The notes below the pieces were generated by a model. That model made no database searches and was not told the origin of the DNA. It saw only the letters and a program-made list of their open reading frames with translations. A DNA stretch of 64,000 nt from Hyphomicrobium_A sp963728165 (GTDB lineage: Bacteria > Pseudomonadota > Alphaproteobacteria > Rhizobiales > Hyphomicrobiaceae): NCBI GenBank assembly GCA_963728165.1, contig CAVSIY010000001.1, positions 160,596 to 224,595 on the forward strand, given 5' to 3'. Below, piece by piece: positions 45,254 through 57,086 of this stretch; the stretch's first letter is position 1, and each line of letters opens with the position of its first letter. Both the position numbers and the translations under genes were made by a program.

Positions 45254-45433
45254 GGGGGCAGCTCGTTCAGCCCGAGCGGCCGGGGATTATGGACTAGCGC
45301 TTGACTCATGCAATGCTCCAAGGGGAAAGAGCAAGGGGGGTCGCCGCCGGGCACTTCGGCGTAGGCATTGTCACACTTTCTCCGTTAAGGTCTGGCGCTA
45401 TCTCCGCAGCGTGGGACGGCAGGGGCGTACAGC

Positions 45434-47474
45434 ATGACGGATATGGGTCGAGTTGCTCCGGAGTCCGAGACGCCGGTTAACCCATATAGCTTGCTCGAGG
45501 CGGTCAACAACTCGAGCGACAACGCCAACACGGGCTGGCTCATCTTCCTCTCGATCATGACCTACCTCATGATCGCCGTGGCGGGCGTCACCCACGAGGC
45601 CCTGTTGCTGCAGACCCCAGTGCAGCTGCCGATCCTGCAGGTCAACATCCAGCTCAAGCAGTTCTTCCAGTTCGCGCCCGTCGTGCTGGTGCTGTTCCAC
45701 CTCGGCATCCTGGCCCAGCTGGTGCTGCTGGCGCGCAAGACGCTGGAGTTCGACCACGCCATCCGCCTGCTGGAGACGAGCGACAAGCGTTCCCATCCCC
45801 TGCGGCTCGAATTGCACAACTTCTTCTTCGTGCAGGCGATCGCCGGGCCGCAGCGCTCGATCGTCATGAGCGGCTTCCTGCACATCATGTCTTGGCTCAC
45901 CATCGTGATCCTGCCGGTGGTGCTGCTGCTCTACATGCAGCTGTCGTTTCTGCCCTATCACGACGAGACCACGACGTGGATCAACCGCATCGCGCTCGTG
46001 TTCGACACCACCCTGCTGCTGCTGATCGGCGTGTTCCTGATGCGGGCCGAGCCGTCGTTCTTCCAGGCCTTCTGGCGCTCGACCACGGCCCATCCGCTGA
46101 GCACGGCGGCAACCGGTGCCGTGCTCGCCCTCGTCGCCTACGTCTCGTTCTTCGCGGCGACCGTGCCCGACGAGCCGCTCGATCTTCTCAACCGCAGGAT
46201 GCTGTCGCTCGCCGGCCCGGCGGGTGCGCCGGCCGTGCAACGCAGCGGCTTCCTCCTGCCGTTCCTGCCGCAACGTAGCGACGGGACGCTGTTCGGTCTC
46301 TTCCGCAAGAATCTTCGAGGTCACCGATTCCGATCTCATCGAAGGCCGGCGGCGGCGAGGGGGCGAGAAGACGCTCAACCTGCGCGGGCGCGATCTGCGC
46401 TACGCCAAGCTCGACCGCACCGATCTGCAGGGCGTGGACCTGACGGATGCGCGCCTCGACGGCGCCAGCCTCGTCGGCGCCAAGCTGCAGAAAGCCTCGC
46501 TCAACTGCGCTGATCTGAACGCGCTTTTGTTGAGCAACGACCGCGAGGGCGCCAAGTGCCCGTCGGCGCGCGGCGTCGATCTGTCGGGGGCCGATCTCTC
46601 AGGAGCGCACCTGTCGGGCATCGATCTGAGCGGCGCAAACTTGAGCGAGGCGCAGCTCGATGGCGCCGAGCTCGCCAATGCGACGCTGGTCGGAGCCAAC
46701 TTCTCGAGCGCCCACCTGGACAAGGCCGACCTGACCGGCGTGCAGGCGCAGGGCGCCAACTTCCTCAACGCGTCGCTGCAGGGCGCCGACCTGAAGGGCG
46801 CGCAGCTGCAGTTCTCCGACTTCTCAAGCGCCGCCATGCAGGGCGCGCAGCTCAACTTCGCGCAGCTGCAAGGCGCGGTGCTGCGCGACGCCAGTCTCGA
46901 AGCCGGCAGCCTGCAGAGCGCCAAGCTGCAGGGCGCCGACCTGACGGGCATGAAGATGGTGGGGACCGATCTACGCGGGGCGACCATCTGGATGACGCAG
47001 CCGCCCGAGTGGGATTCGAGCGGGCTCACCGATCTGTCGGAGTTCGCCATGCGCCCGCTGGACGAGGCTGAGCAGGCCGCGATCAAGGACGCGGCCGGGC
47101 GTCTCCGGGACGCGGACGCGCGCGCCCGCGCCAAGGAGAAGATCGCGCCGCTCATCGTCAAAGGCGACAAGTGGACCGGCAGCGTCGACCAGCTGCGCTG
47201 GCAGAGCTGGCTCGGGGCCTCGCCGCCGCCGCCTGCCGATTCCTACAAGTACAGCCTCACGGCCTACCTGACGAAGTTCATGTGCTCGGCCCGCTGGAGC
47301 AACGGCTCGATTGCCACCGGCATTGCCCGGCGTGCCGTCGCGCAGGATTTCCGCGGCGACGTGGTGGCCGTCTACGACGGCTTGCGCAGCAGCTCCTGCC
47401 CGGCGCGCGAGAACACGCCGGCAAAGGTGATGCGGGACCTGTCGGCCACGGCCGAAATTGCCCGCAACCAGTAG
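45434..47474 (+). pseudogene. membrane protein with pentapeptide repeats, one frameshift
   Basis: The 5' frame (about 290 residues) has helices WLIFLSIMTYLMIAVAGV, FFQFAPVVLVLFHLGILAQL, ILPVVLLLYMQLSFLPY, LVFDTTLLLLIGVFLM and TGAVLALVAYVSFFA. An extra base at about 46310 leads to a frame with over 20 pentapeptide repeats (LRGRDLRYAKLDRTDLQGVD, LSGADLSGAHLSGIDLSGAN) and a C-terminal helical domain with FMCSARWSNGSIATGIARRA. Corrected length is about 680 residues. The beta-helix may be a cytoplasmic binding platform. Confidence 0.8.
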
Positions 47475-47546
47475 GCCCCGATCGCTAAGGCCTGCCCGGA
47501 ATGTTCGGCAACCCCTTGCCAACGCCTCGGCGCTGTCCTAACTATA

Positions 47547-47561
47547 GAACATAAGCGGAAC
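47547..47561. promoter_or_regulatory. LexA (SOS) box upstream of ssb
   Basis: GAACATAAGCGGAAC is an exact match to the alphaproteobacterial SOS operator GAAC-N7-GAAC. It lies 229 bp before the ssb start and 73 bp after the end of the previous gene. In many alphaproteobacteria this box serves the divergent uvrA-ssb pair; here uvrA is 8 kb away. Confidence 0.75.
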
Positions 47562-47789
47562 ATTGGTTCCGGCCGTGCCGCTTAGCCGTTCGCCCGCGCA
47601 TGTCTGAAAGACGTGGACAAGTGGCGGCCCGAGCGGGGCGGAACGGCGCCGGCAGACTAGGGTTGGATCGGCAACTCGGAAGGGGCGCGCCGCCTCAATC
47701 TCCCGCGATGTGGCGCGCCCGGCCAAGGAATTCGTGATGCGCCCCCTGCTTGAAGCGCGGGCGGCGCCGATAAAATCGAGGAGTGCAAC

Positions 47790-48296
47790 ATGGCTGGTTC
47801 CGTCAACAAGGTGATCCTCATTGGCAACCTCGGCAAGGATCCCGAGATCCGCCGCACCCAGGACGGGCGTCCGATCGCGAATTTGCGCATCGCCACCAGC
47901 GACACCTGGCGCGACAAGGCGACGGGCGAGCGGCGCGAGAAGACGGAGTGGCACTCCGTCGTCATCTTCAACGAGAACCTGTGCAAGATCGCCGAGCAGT
48001 ACCTGAAGAAGGGCTCCAAGGTGTTCATCGAAGGCTCGCTGCAGACGCGCAAGTGGCAGGGCCAGGACGGCCAGGACCGCTACTCCACCGAGGTGGTGCT
48101 GCAGGGCTTCAACGGCAATCTCACCATGCTCGACGGGCGCTCGGGCGGGGCTGGCGCCGGGGCCGGGATGGCCGAGAACGGCCAGGCCGACTATGGCGGC
48201 TCCGACAACGGCGTTGGCGATGCCCCGCGCGGCGGCAAGAGCGCAGCCACGAAGGGCGGCTTCGACAAGCAGCTCGACGACGAGATCCCGTTCTAA
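47790..48296 (+). CDS. ssb: single-stranded DNA-binding protein
   Basis: 168 residues. The OB-fold (MAGSVNKVILIGNLGKDPEI, TEWHSVVIFNENLCKIAEQY, KGSKVFIEGSLQTRKWQGQD) is followed by a Gly-rich flexible linker and the acidic C-terminal tip DDEIPF that recruits replication and repair partners. Works in the nucleoid as a tetramer. Likely SOS-inducible through the box at 47547. Confidence 0.96.
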   Translation: MAGSVNKVILIGNLGKDPEIRRTQDGRPIANLRIATSDTWRDKATGERREKTEWHSVVIFNENLCKIAEQYLKKGSKVFIEGSLQTRKWQGQDGQDRYSTEVVLQGFNGNLTMLDGRSGGAGAGAGMAENGQADYGGSDNGVGDAPRGGKSAATKGGFDKQLDDEIPF

Positions 48297-48662
48297 ATAT
48301 CGTGCCGGCGCAGGCCAGCACCCACGCAAGTTTCGTCGCCCATTTCTCGAGGTGTCCTCAATCCCGGCCGTCCGTGCAAAGCATGGCTCCGCCATGACGC
48401 CGGGATGACCTCAAAGAGGAGGTGAGCGCGTGCCTCCTTACCACCGTCATCCCCGCGTAGGCGGGGACCCAGTCATGTCTCTGCGACCGCGACGGTCAAG
48501 GAGGTGTCGCTGGGCTCGAGGCGGTTGCGTGGCACTGCACCGCTATCGTTCGTCGCTGGGCGGCGTGATCTAGGTTCCCGCCTCCGCGGGAATGACGTTT
48601 GCGGGGACGCGAGCACGTGCCACGCCATATCCGTCATCCCGCCGCAGGGCGGGACCCACGCA
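48296..48662. repeat. array of GTCATCCCGC/GCGGGACC inverted repeats
   Basis: Units: a hairpin at 48361-48406 (ATCCCGG/CCGGGAT) with loop GTGCAAAGCATGGCTCCGCC; GTCATCCCCGCGTAGGCGGG at 48445; TTCCCGCCTCCGCGGGAATG at 48573; CGTCATCCCGCCGCAGGGCG at 48632. The pieces face in different orientations. No gene seen between ssb and the CDF gene. Confidence 0.7.
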
Positions 48663-48738
48663 ACTCTCCGCGAAAAATTCAGATGAAGTTGAATTGGGCC
48701 GATGGTGCCGGCGGCGCCGGCGGCGCCGGCGCTAAACT

Positions 48739-49836
48739 TCAGGCTTCGGGTCCCGGCTGAGCCTTCTGCTTCTTGGCGCGCTTCTTGGCCTTGCGGCTGG
48801 GCGCGGGCGCTTCGGCGTGGGGCGCGGGCGTCGCCGCGCGCACCGGCGGCGCCGTCTTGCGTTTCGCCCGCGGTTTCGCCTTGGCTGCGGTCTCCGCGCT
48901 GACGGCAGCCGCATGACCGGCGCCCGACTGCGTCTCGATGTAGAGCCGGCGCACCTCCGGATACTTGGCCTTGATCGCGCGCTCGAGCTCCGACGTCACC
49001 CGCTCCACCTCCTCGGCCGGGATGCCGTCGATGGCGTCGACGCTCGCCGCCACCAGCACGTCTTCTGGCCCCAGATGCATGGTGCGGATCTCGTTGATGG
49101 CAACGAGCGGTCCGCGCGGGCCCACCTCGCTCTTGAGGATGCGCTCGATCCCGGCCAGCACCTTCGGGTTCGCCGCCTCGCCCACGAGCAGGCTCTTGAC
49201 CTCCACGCTCATGAAGGCGGCGACGCTGGCGAGCAGCATGCCGATGAGGAGCGAGGCGACGGCGTCGGCCTGCCCCCAGCCCAGAAACTGCACGCAGAGA
49301 AGCGCGACGAGCGCGATCAGGAGACCGGAGACGGCGGCCATGTCCTCGAGCAGGACGGTGAACAGGGCTGCGTCCTTGGAGGCGCGCAAGGCCGCGAGCC
49401 AGCCGCGCGGGCCCCGGTGGGAGTTGAACGCGGTCATCGCCTTGAAGGCGGAGACGCCTTCGAGCGCGAGCGCGATGGCGAGCACCAGGTAGTTCACCCA
49501 GAAGTCGCTGATGGGATGCGGGTTGCGCAGCTTCTCCAGCCCCTCGTAGAGCGACACCCCGGCGCCCAACGAGAACAGCAGCACGGCGACGACGAAGCTC
49601 CAGAAGTAGAGCTCCTTGGAATAGCCGAAGGGATGGCGCGCATCCGCGGGGTGGCCGGCGCGGTGGAGCCCGTAGAGCAGCAGCGCCTGGTTGGAGGTGT
49701 CGACGAGCGAATGGATCGCCTCCGACAGCATGGCCGACGATTGGGTCCAGGCGGCGGCCACGAACTTGGCGATCGCGATCCCCAGATTGGCCGCCAGCGC
49801 CACCAGCACCACGCCTCTCGAGCCGCCCGCTGCCAC
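48739..49836 (-). CDS. cation diffusion facilitator (CDF) transporter
   Basis: 365 residues from a GTG. Six helices with the CDF motifs: AMLSEAIHSLVDTSNQALLL (the HxxxD-type site), ADARHPFGYSKELYFWSFVV (HP-GYG-like), and DAVASLLIGMLLASVAAFMS; a C-terminal ferredoxin-like domain follows (VAINEIRTMHLGPEDVLVAA). These antiporters export Zn2+ or similar metals. The last 60 residues are Lys/Ala/Pro-rich and poorly conserved. Closest layout is the SLC30A9-like group. Confidence 0.9.
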   Translation of the reverse strand: MAAGGSRGVVLVALAANLGIAIAKFVAAAWTQSSAMLSEAIHSLVDTSNQALLLYGLHRAGHPADARHPFGYSKELYFWSFVVAVLLFSLGAGVSLYEGLEKLRNPHPISDFWVNYLVLAIALALEGVSAFKAMTAFNSHRGPRGWLAALRASKDAALFTVLLEDMAAVSGLLIALVALLCVQFLGWGQADAVASLLIGMLLASVAAFMSVEVKSLLVGEAANPKVLAGIERILKSEVGPRGPLVAINEIRTMHLGPEDVLVAASVDAIDGIPAEEVERVTSELERAIKAKYPEVRRLYIETQSGAGHAAAVSAETAAKAKPRAKRKTAPPVRAATPAPHAEAPAPSRKAKKRAKKQKAQPGPEA

Positions 49837-49985
49837 GGTTAATCCTCGTCTCCTCTGGGCCCTCTCGGGCCAATTCCCCGCCTCAAATCAGCGTGCGCTG
49901 CAGTATCACAATTTGGTCGTCGGCGGTGGGCAGATTGGCGGGCGCGACCGAGGCGCTGGACCCTCGGCAATCTTGGGAGAATTTA

Positions 49986-50795
49986 ATGGTGTGGCGATCG
50001 ATGCTGGCGACTTTGCTGGCTCTACTCGTTTCGGTTCCTTTGCTCGCGGTCGAGGCCGCGGCCCAGCATCCGCGCGATCACGACCACGACCGGGGGCCTG
50101 CCGGCGCCGACCGCCAGGGGCCGCCAGGGAAGGGTGAGGATTGGCAGTTGCTCGGCGAGAAAAAAGTTGGGCGCCGTACCGACCGCGACGTCATCACGGT
50201 GGGCCGCAAGGAAGGCCGCTTTGAGAAGATTGCGCTGGAGGTCAAGGACAACGACGTGGAGATCCTCGACCTCAAGGTCTTCTTCCTGCACGGGCCGCCG
50301 CAGGACGTGCAGGTGCGCGAGCGCATTCGCGAGGGCGGGCGCACGCGGCCCATCGATCTCGTCGGCGGCGACCGCGTCATTGATCGCATCGAGCTCGTGT
50401 ACCGCACGCGCGGGCGCGGCGAGCGCGCGACCGTCGCGGTCTACGGCCTGGAAGGGCGTGGGCCCCCGCGCGCGCAATGGGAGGAGCTCGGCTGTCAGAA
50501 GGTCGGCTTCGGCGCCGATAAGGACGTCATCAAGGTCGGGCGCCGCGAGGGCCGTTTCAGCGCCATTCGCCTGCGCGTCGAGCGCTCCGACGTGCTGCTG
50601 CTGAGCTTGCGCGTCATCTACGAGCACGGGCCGCCCGATGATTTCGACGTGAAGAACCACCTTCGCGCCGGCAGCGAGACGCGGCCGCTCGATTTGCGCG
50701 GCGAGCGGCGCGCCATCAAGCAGGTCGAGCTGGTCTACAGCACGATCCCGAGCCTCAAGGGCGCAGCGCGCCTGTGCGTCGACGCCCGCCAATAG
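49986..50795 (+). CDS. secreted protein with two tandem homologous domains
   Basis: 269 residues. GGGAGA precedes the ATG; signal peptide MLATLLALLVSVPLLAVEAA. Two internal repeats of about 100 residues: WQLLGEKKVGRRTDRDVITV, GRKEGRFEKIALEVKDNDVE and FLHGPPQDVQVRERIREGGR, against WEELGCQKVGFGADKDVIKV, GRREGRFSAIRLRVERSDVL and YEHGPPDDFDVKNHLRAGSE. Each ends IDRIELVYRTR or IKQVELVYSTI. Probably two beta-sandwich domains in the periplasm. Family not firmly recognised. Confidence 0.7.
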   Translation: MVWRSMLATLLALLVSVPLLAVEAAAQHPRDHDHDRGPAGADRQGPPGKGEDWQLLGEKKVGRRTDRDVITVGRKEGRFEKIALEVKDNDVEILDLKVFFLHGPPQDVQVRERIREGGRTRPIDLVGGDRVIDRIELVYRTRGRGERATVAVYGLEGRGPPRAQWEELGCQKVGFGADKDVIKVGRREGRFSAIRLRVERSDVLLLSLRVIYEHGPPDDFDVKNHLRAGSETRPLDLRGERRAIKQVELVYSTIPSLKGAARLCVDARQ

Positions 50796-50805
50796 GCTCC
50801 GCAAA

Positions 50806-50878
50806 GGGGTCAGACCCTCTGGGTCTGACCCCGTGAGCTGACAAGAACAGACAGGGTCAGACCCAGAAGGTCTGACCC
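50806..50878. repeat. two GTCTGACCC-type palindromes
   Basis: GGGGTCAGACCC, TCT, GGGTCTGACCCC (50806-50832) is a perfect 12-bp palindrome; GGGTCAGACC, CAGAA, GGTCTGACCC (50854-50878) follows after 21 bp. They lie between convergent genes, just as the pair at 16632-16707 does, so a shared bidirectional terminator role is plausible. Confidence 0.75.
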
Positions 50879-50888
50879 GCACTCTGCC

Positions 50889-51614
50889 TCAGGGCTGCGT
50901 TGCCGGCTGCTCGGCCGGAGGGGGCGTCGGCGTTGCAGGAGCTGCCGAGCCCGCTGCGCCGCCCGTGCCCCCGCTCTCGGGCTTTTCGTCGAGCGCGTTG
51001 CGCGCGCCCTCGTAGGCGCCCTTTGCCACCTCGCCCGCCTTCTCGATCGCTGGGGCCGCCTCTTGCTTGGCCTTCTCGTAGGCCGCCTTGGCCTGCTCCT
51101 TCGCCTTCTCGAGCGCGGGGCCTGCCTCCTTCTTGGCCTTCTCGTAGGCGTCCTCGGCGGTGACTGAGCTCTTGGCGGTCAGCTCCTTGGCCCGCTTGAT
51201 GGCGCGATCGAGCAGCGACTTGGCCGGCTGCTTGCGCTTGAAGGCGGGAAGCGCGTCGAGCACCTCCTTGGTCGCCTGCGGCAGCGTGACCGTGATCTTG
51301 CCGTCCTCGTTCTTGATCTGCAGGGCGGAGAGGCGCACGGCGACGCGCTTCTCGCCGAAGCCGGCGAAGCCGCCGGTCCCCATGACGATGCCCACGACCT
51401 GATTGTCGCCGTTGAGGATCAGGTCCTCGACGTCGCCGACGATCTGGCCGTCGGCGTTTTGCACGTTGGCGAACAGCACGAGGTCGCGGGCGAGGTACTG
51501 GCCCTCGTCCTGGGTCGCGAGAAACACGTCTGCGGGAATCTCCACCGGGTCGGCGAGCGCTGGCAACGTCCACAGCGCGGCGACGGCCGCCAAGATCAGC
51601 ACGCCTTTCTTCAT
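50889..51614 (-). CDS. secreted PRC-barrel domain protein
   Basis: 241 residues. GGGAGAG sets the ATG at 51612-51614; signal peptide GVLILAAVAALWTLPALA. The PRC-barrel spans about residues 35-110 (QYLARDLVLFANVQNADGQI, VGDVEDLILNGDNQVVGIVM, FGEKRVAVRLSALQI). A long Lys/Ala/Glu coiled region with repeated YEKAKKEAGPALEKAKEQAK follows, and a Pro-rich end. Likely a periplasmic or envelope-associated protein. Confidence 0.8.
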   Translation of the reverse strand: MKKGVLILAAVAALWTLPALADPVEIPADVFLATQDEGQYLARDLVLFANVQNADGQIVGDVEDLILNGDNQVVGIVMGTGGFAGFGEKRVAVRLSALQIKNEDGKITVTLPQATKEVLDALPAFKRKQPAKSLLDRAIKRAKELTAKSSVTAEDAYEKAKKEAGPALEKAKEQAKAAYEKAKQEAAPAIEKAGEVAKGAYEGARNALDEKPESGGTGGAAGSAAPATPTPPPAEQPATQP

Positions 51615-51970
51615 CGAACTCTCCCTTTGCATGGCGGGCGCTTTGCGCTCGCCCTTATCAGACTAGACGCCGCTAGCGTTAACTACGTTCCGGCACGGCG
51701 TTCCTCTAGCGGCTCCTTGTGTCGCGGACAAGACGCCGCTGTGCTCAAGGGAGCCCCGACAACATGGAACAAGTCATTGTCTTTGCAGGAGGAATTCTGC
51801 ACAAATGGAGGCGCCGCGGGACCCCTGTCTGCGTTGCGTCGGCCCGGCGCTTTGGGGTAATCTAAGCCTCAAATTCGCCTTTCTGCGACGCACGCCCCGA
51901 TGGCGTGCGTCGGCGTTCCTGCGGACATCTTTCCCAAGCTCCCGTTTCCCAAGCTCCAGCGGACATCAAA
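51615..51970. other. intergenic region upstream of gyrA
   Basis: 356 bp holding the divergent promoters of the PRC-barrel gene and gyrA. The part 51740-51860 is AT-richer (CATTGTCTTTGCAGGAGGAA). No gene, hairpin or known operator was recognised. Confidence 0.4.
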
Positions 51971-54736
<2,766 letters not shown>

Positions 54737-54741
54737 CCGGG

Positions 54742-55086
54742 ATGACCAGCCATCAGACGTTCATCGATCCGGGCGCCGGCACTTGGCTGAGGATCGACTC
54801 TTTGCCGGGTGTGGAGCTCATGCCGCTCGCCCAGCCGGTGCCCGAGGGGTCCATTCACCGCGCACGCCTCGTCGCGGGCACGACCATTCCGGCTCACACC
54901 CACCCAGCCGACGAATTCGTGCTCGTGCTATCGGGTACTGTCGAAACGGGTGGCCGGCGCTGTGAAGCCGGGACATTCTGGACGACGCCGGCCGGCACGC
55001 GCCAAGGGCCACACGTCGCCATCACTCAAGTCGAGCTGCTCACAGTGCGGCTTGGGGCTATGGGCTCGTTCGGCGACGGTGTCTGA
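54742..55086 (+). CDS. small cupin domain protein
   Basis: 114 residues. RARLVAGTTIPAHTHPADEF and VLVLSGTVETGGRRCEAGTF form the first cupin motif; WTTPAGTRQGPHVAITQVEL the second, so metal ligands are mostly present. A related group is the anti-sigma ChrR-like cupins. It begins 5 bp after gyrA and may be read through from it; a GTG at 54733 overlapping the gyrA stop is an alternative start. Confidence 0.7.
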   Translation: MTSHQTFIDPGAGTWLRIDSLPGVELMPLAQPVPEGSIHRARLVAGTTIPAHTHPADEFVLVLSGTVETGGRRCEAGTFWTTPAGTRQGPHVAITQVELLTVRLGAMGSFGDGV

Positions 55087-55151
55087 CGGCCACGGCCGCC
55101 CGCTCTGGCTCTCGCAGCATCAGCGGTGAGCCCGTTCGGAGCCTAGAACTT

Positions 55152-55976
55152 CTATGTTTCGAGCGGCGCCTTGCCGTGCAGCGCGATGACCGCACTCGAC
55201 ACCGGGCTCAGCGCGCACAAGGCATCCCAGTCCGGCAGCAGCGCGCGCCCGCGCCCCGATTGCGTCACGAGCCCACGCGTCTTGAGCCGCGACATGATGC
55301 GGCTCAGCGTGTCGGCGTTGAGCGCCAGATAGTCGGCGATGTCGGTGCGCGATAGCGGGATATCGAAGATGAGGCCGTTGGCGCAGGGCGCGCCGATGCG
55401 CAAGCCCAGCTCGATCAGGAACGAGGCCACCCGCTCCTCGCCGCTCAAGCCGCCGATGGTGGCGATGTGCAGAATGGCGCGCGCGTGCTGGTCGGCGAGC
55501 TGGCGGTTGAGATGCAACCCGAGGGCCGCGTCGCTGCCGAGCAGAACCTCGAACGTGCTGGCGGGCAGGCGCCACACCTCCGAGGCCGCGGCCGCACTCA
55601 AGGAGACGGCCGGCAGCGGCGGGGCGAAGGCGGCACGGAAGATGTCGCCGGGGTAGTGCAGCGTCAGCAATTGGCGATGCTTGCCGGGCGCCGTCGCCTG
55701 CAATACGAGCAGGCCCGCGCGCACGATGTAGACCGCCTCCGATTTTCCCGACGTCAGGGCAAGCTCCTGGCGTCGGCGCGCGCGCACCGTGGTCGCGCGC
55801 TGGCGCAGCGCGACGAGGGGCTCCGGCTCGGGGCTCGGCGGCGCAAGCTTGACCAGTCGGGGCGGCGATCGTCGGGGGGCCCGGTGGGTGATCACGTTGG
55901 CGCGAATCTCAGCTCTGGCGTTGAGAAAGCAGGCCTTGGGACCCTGCGGCGTTTCGGTTTTTTTGCCTTGATCCAT
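55152..55976 (-). CDS. Crp/Fnr family transcriptional regulator
   Basis: 274 residues. A long polar N-terminus precedes the beta-roll (GKSEAVYIVRAGLLVLQATA, LTLHYPGDIFRAAFAPPLPA), dimer helix and helix-turn-helix LSRTDIADYLALNADTLSRI. The recognition segment DTLSR resembles ETISR of FNR. No N-terminal cysteine cluster for a 4Fe-4S centre is present, so it is closer to FixK than to FNR. A TTGATCCATGTCAA site covers its start codon, suggesting self-repression. Confidence 0.88.
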   Translation of the reverse strand: MDQGKKTETPQGPKACFLNARAEIRANVITHRAPRRSPPRLVKLAPPSPEPEPLVALRQRATTVRARRRQELALTSGKSEAVYIVRAGLLVLQATAPGKHRQLLTLHYPGDIFRAAFAPPLPAVSLSAAAASEVWRLPASTFEVLLGSDAALGLHLNRQLADQHARAILHIATIGGLSGEERVASFLIELGLRIGAPCANGLIFDIPLSRTDIADYLALNADTLSRIMSRLKTRGLVTQSGRGRALLPDWDALCALSPVSSAVIALHGKAPLET

Positions 55977-55981
55977 GTCAA
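55968..55981. promoter_or_regulatory. Fnr/FixK-type box over the regulator start codon
   Basis: TTGATCCATGTCAA fits TTGA-N6-TCAA and differs by one base from TTGAT-N4-ATCAA. It spans the ATG of the minus-strand Crp/Fnr gene (55974-55976), a position that would block translation start or early elongation of transcription. Confidence 0.55.
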
Positions 55982-56044
55982 GAAGCGCACGGGTGCGACG
56001 AAGGGGCTTCAGCGGGCCTCGACGCGAGGTCGTCGCAGCCGAGT

Positions 56045-56058
56045 TTGATCTGCATCAA
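56045..56058. promoter_or_regulatory. perfect Fnr/FixK box between regulator and ompW-type gene
   Basis: TTGATCTGCATCAA is an exact TTGAT-N4-ATCAA palindrome. It stands 69 bp before the regulator gene start and about 173 bp before the porin start, in the divergent promoter region, and could serve either gene. Confidence 0.7.
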
Positions 56059-56106
56059 GCTTCAGCGTGTCGGGCGCGCCACACGGGGCCGACGATGCGC
56101 TCCTCG

Positions 56107-56120
56107 CTGATCTGCATCAG
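56107..56120. promoter_or_regulatory. third, weaker Fnr/FixK-like box
   Basis: CTGATCTGCATCAG has the same core (TGATCTGCATCA) as the perfect box 62 bp to the left and differs from consensus only at both outer bases. It is nearer to the ompW-type gene. Confidence 0.5.
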
Positions 56121-56230
56121 CGCTAAGCGCAAGCAATCGCTCGGCCTTTAGGGCTTTTGCGGGAAGAGTAGGCCCTGAAGCGATCGAGTTGCCGGGCACG
56201 GTCCTGCGCGGCCGCAGGGGGAATGACACA

Positions 56231-56953
56231 ATGACGATGCGACAAGCGAGACTGTGGATCGGTGCGCTGGCCCTTTTTGCCGGCGCGGTGGCGGCCCTGC
56301 CGGCACAGGCCGGCGACAGCAACGGCAACTTCCAGGTAAAGCTCGGGGTCACCGGGGTCTTGTTCGATGACCATACGAAATCGGTGACCGCCGCCGGCCT
56401 CGGCGGGACGGTGGCGCCTCGGCGGCGACCAACGACAACGTCATCCCCACGCTCATGCTCACCTACTTCCTCGACAAGCACTGGGCGGTTGAGCTCTTCT
56501 GCTGCTTCGATCAGGTCAATGTTACGGGTAAGTCGGGCGCCCTCGGCACCTTGGGCAAGCTCGCCTCGACCTGGGCCTTCCCGCCGATCCTGACCCTGCA
56601 GTACCACTTCGATGGCATGGGCGCGTTCAAGCCCTACGTCGGTGCCGGCGCCGAGTGGATCCACTACTTCAAGGAGTTGTCGAATATCGGCGGCGGCGCC
56701 AACTTCGACGACAGCTACGGCTTTGCGCTGCAGGCGGGCACGGATATCGATCTGGGCCAGGGCTGGTCGCTCGGCCTCGACGTGAAGAAGGTCTGGGAGG
56801 ATACCAAGATTACTTGGAGCCGGCCGGCGTCCTTCCCAACGGACGGTCGTCGCCAAGCATGACCTCGACCCGTGGTTCGTGACGGCGAACCTCGGCTACC
56901 GGTTCAATCTGTCCGATCTCCTCGGGCGCCGCGAGCCGGTGCCTCTGAAGTAA
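56231..56953 (+). pseudogene. OmpW family outer-membrane protein, two frameshifts
   Basis: Signal peptide LWIGALALFAGAVAALPAQA, then GNFQVKLGVTGVLFDDHT. After a shift near 56413 the second frame carries VIPTLMLTYFLDKHWAVELF, FPPILTLQYHFDGMGAFKPY, VGAGAEWIHYFKELS and DIDLGQGWSLGLDVKKVWED, the OmpW eight-stranded barrel pattern; after another near 56848 the end is DPWFVTANLGYRFNLSDLLG, with TAA at 56951. Corrected length about 240 residues. OmpW porins are oxygen-regulated by FNR in enterobacteria, which fits the upstream boxes. Confidence 0.8.
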
Positions 56954-56977
56954 GACCGGAGTATCAGCAACATTGCA

Positions 56978-57006
56978 CGGGCCCGGCCATTGCCGGGCCC
57001 GTTTCG
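56978..57006 (+). terminator. rho-independent terminator after the ompW-type gene
   Basis: CGGGCCCGGC, CATT, GCCGGGCCCG form a perfect 10-bp stem with a 4-nt loop, followed by TTTCGTTT. It lies 24 bp after the TAA. Confidence 0.85.
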
Positions 57007-57086
57007 TTTACGCCGATGCGATAGTCCGTTGTGCCGAGTTGCCGCCCGCACGCTAAGACGGGCGGGCGCAGCAGGGTTCGGCGGCC

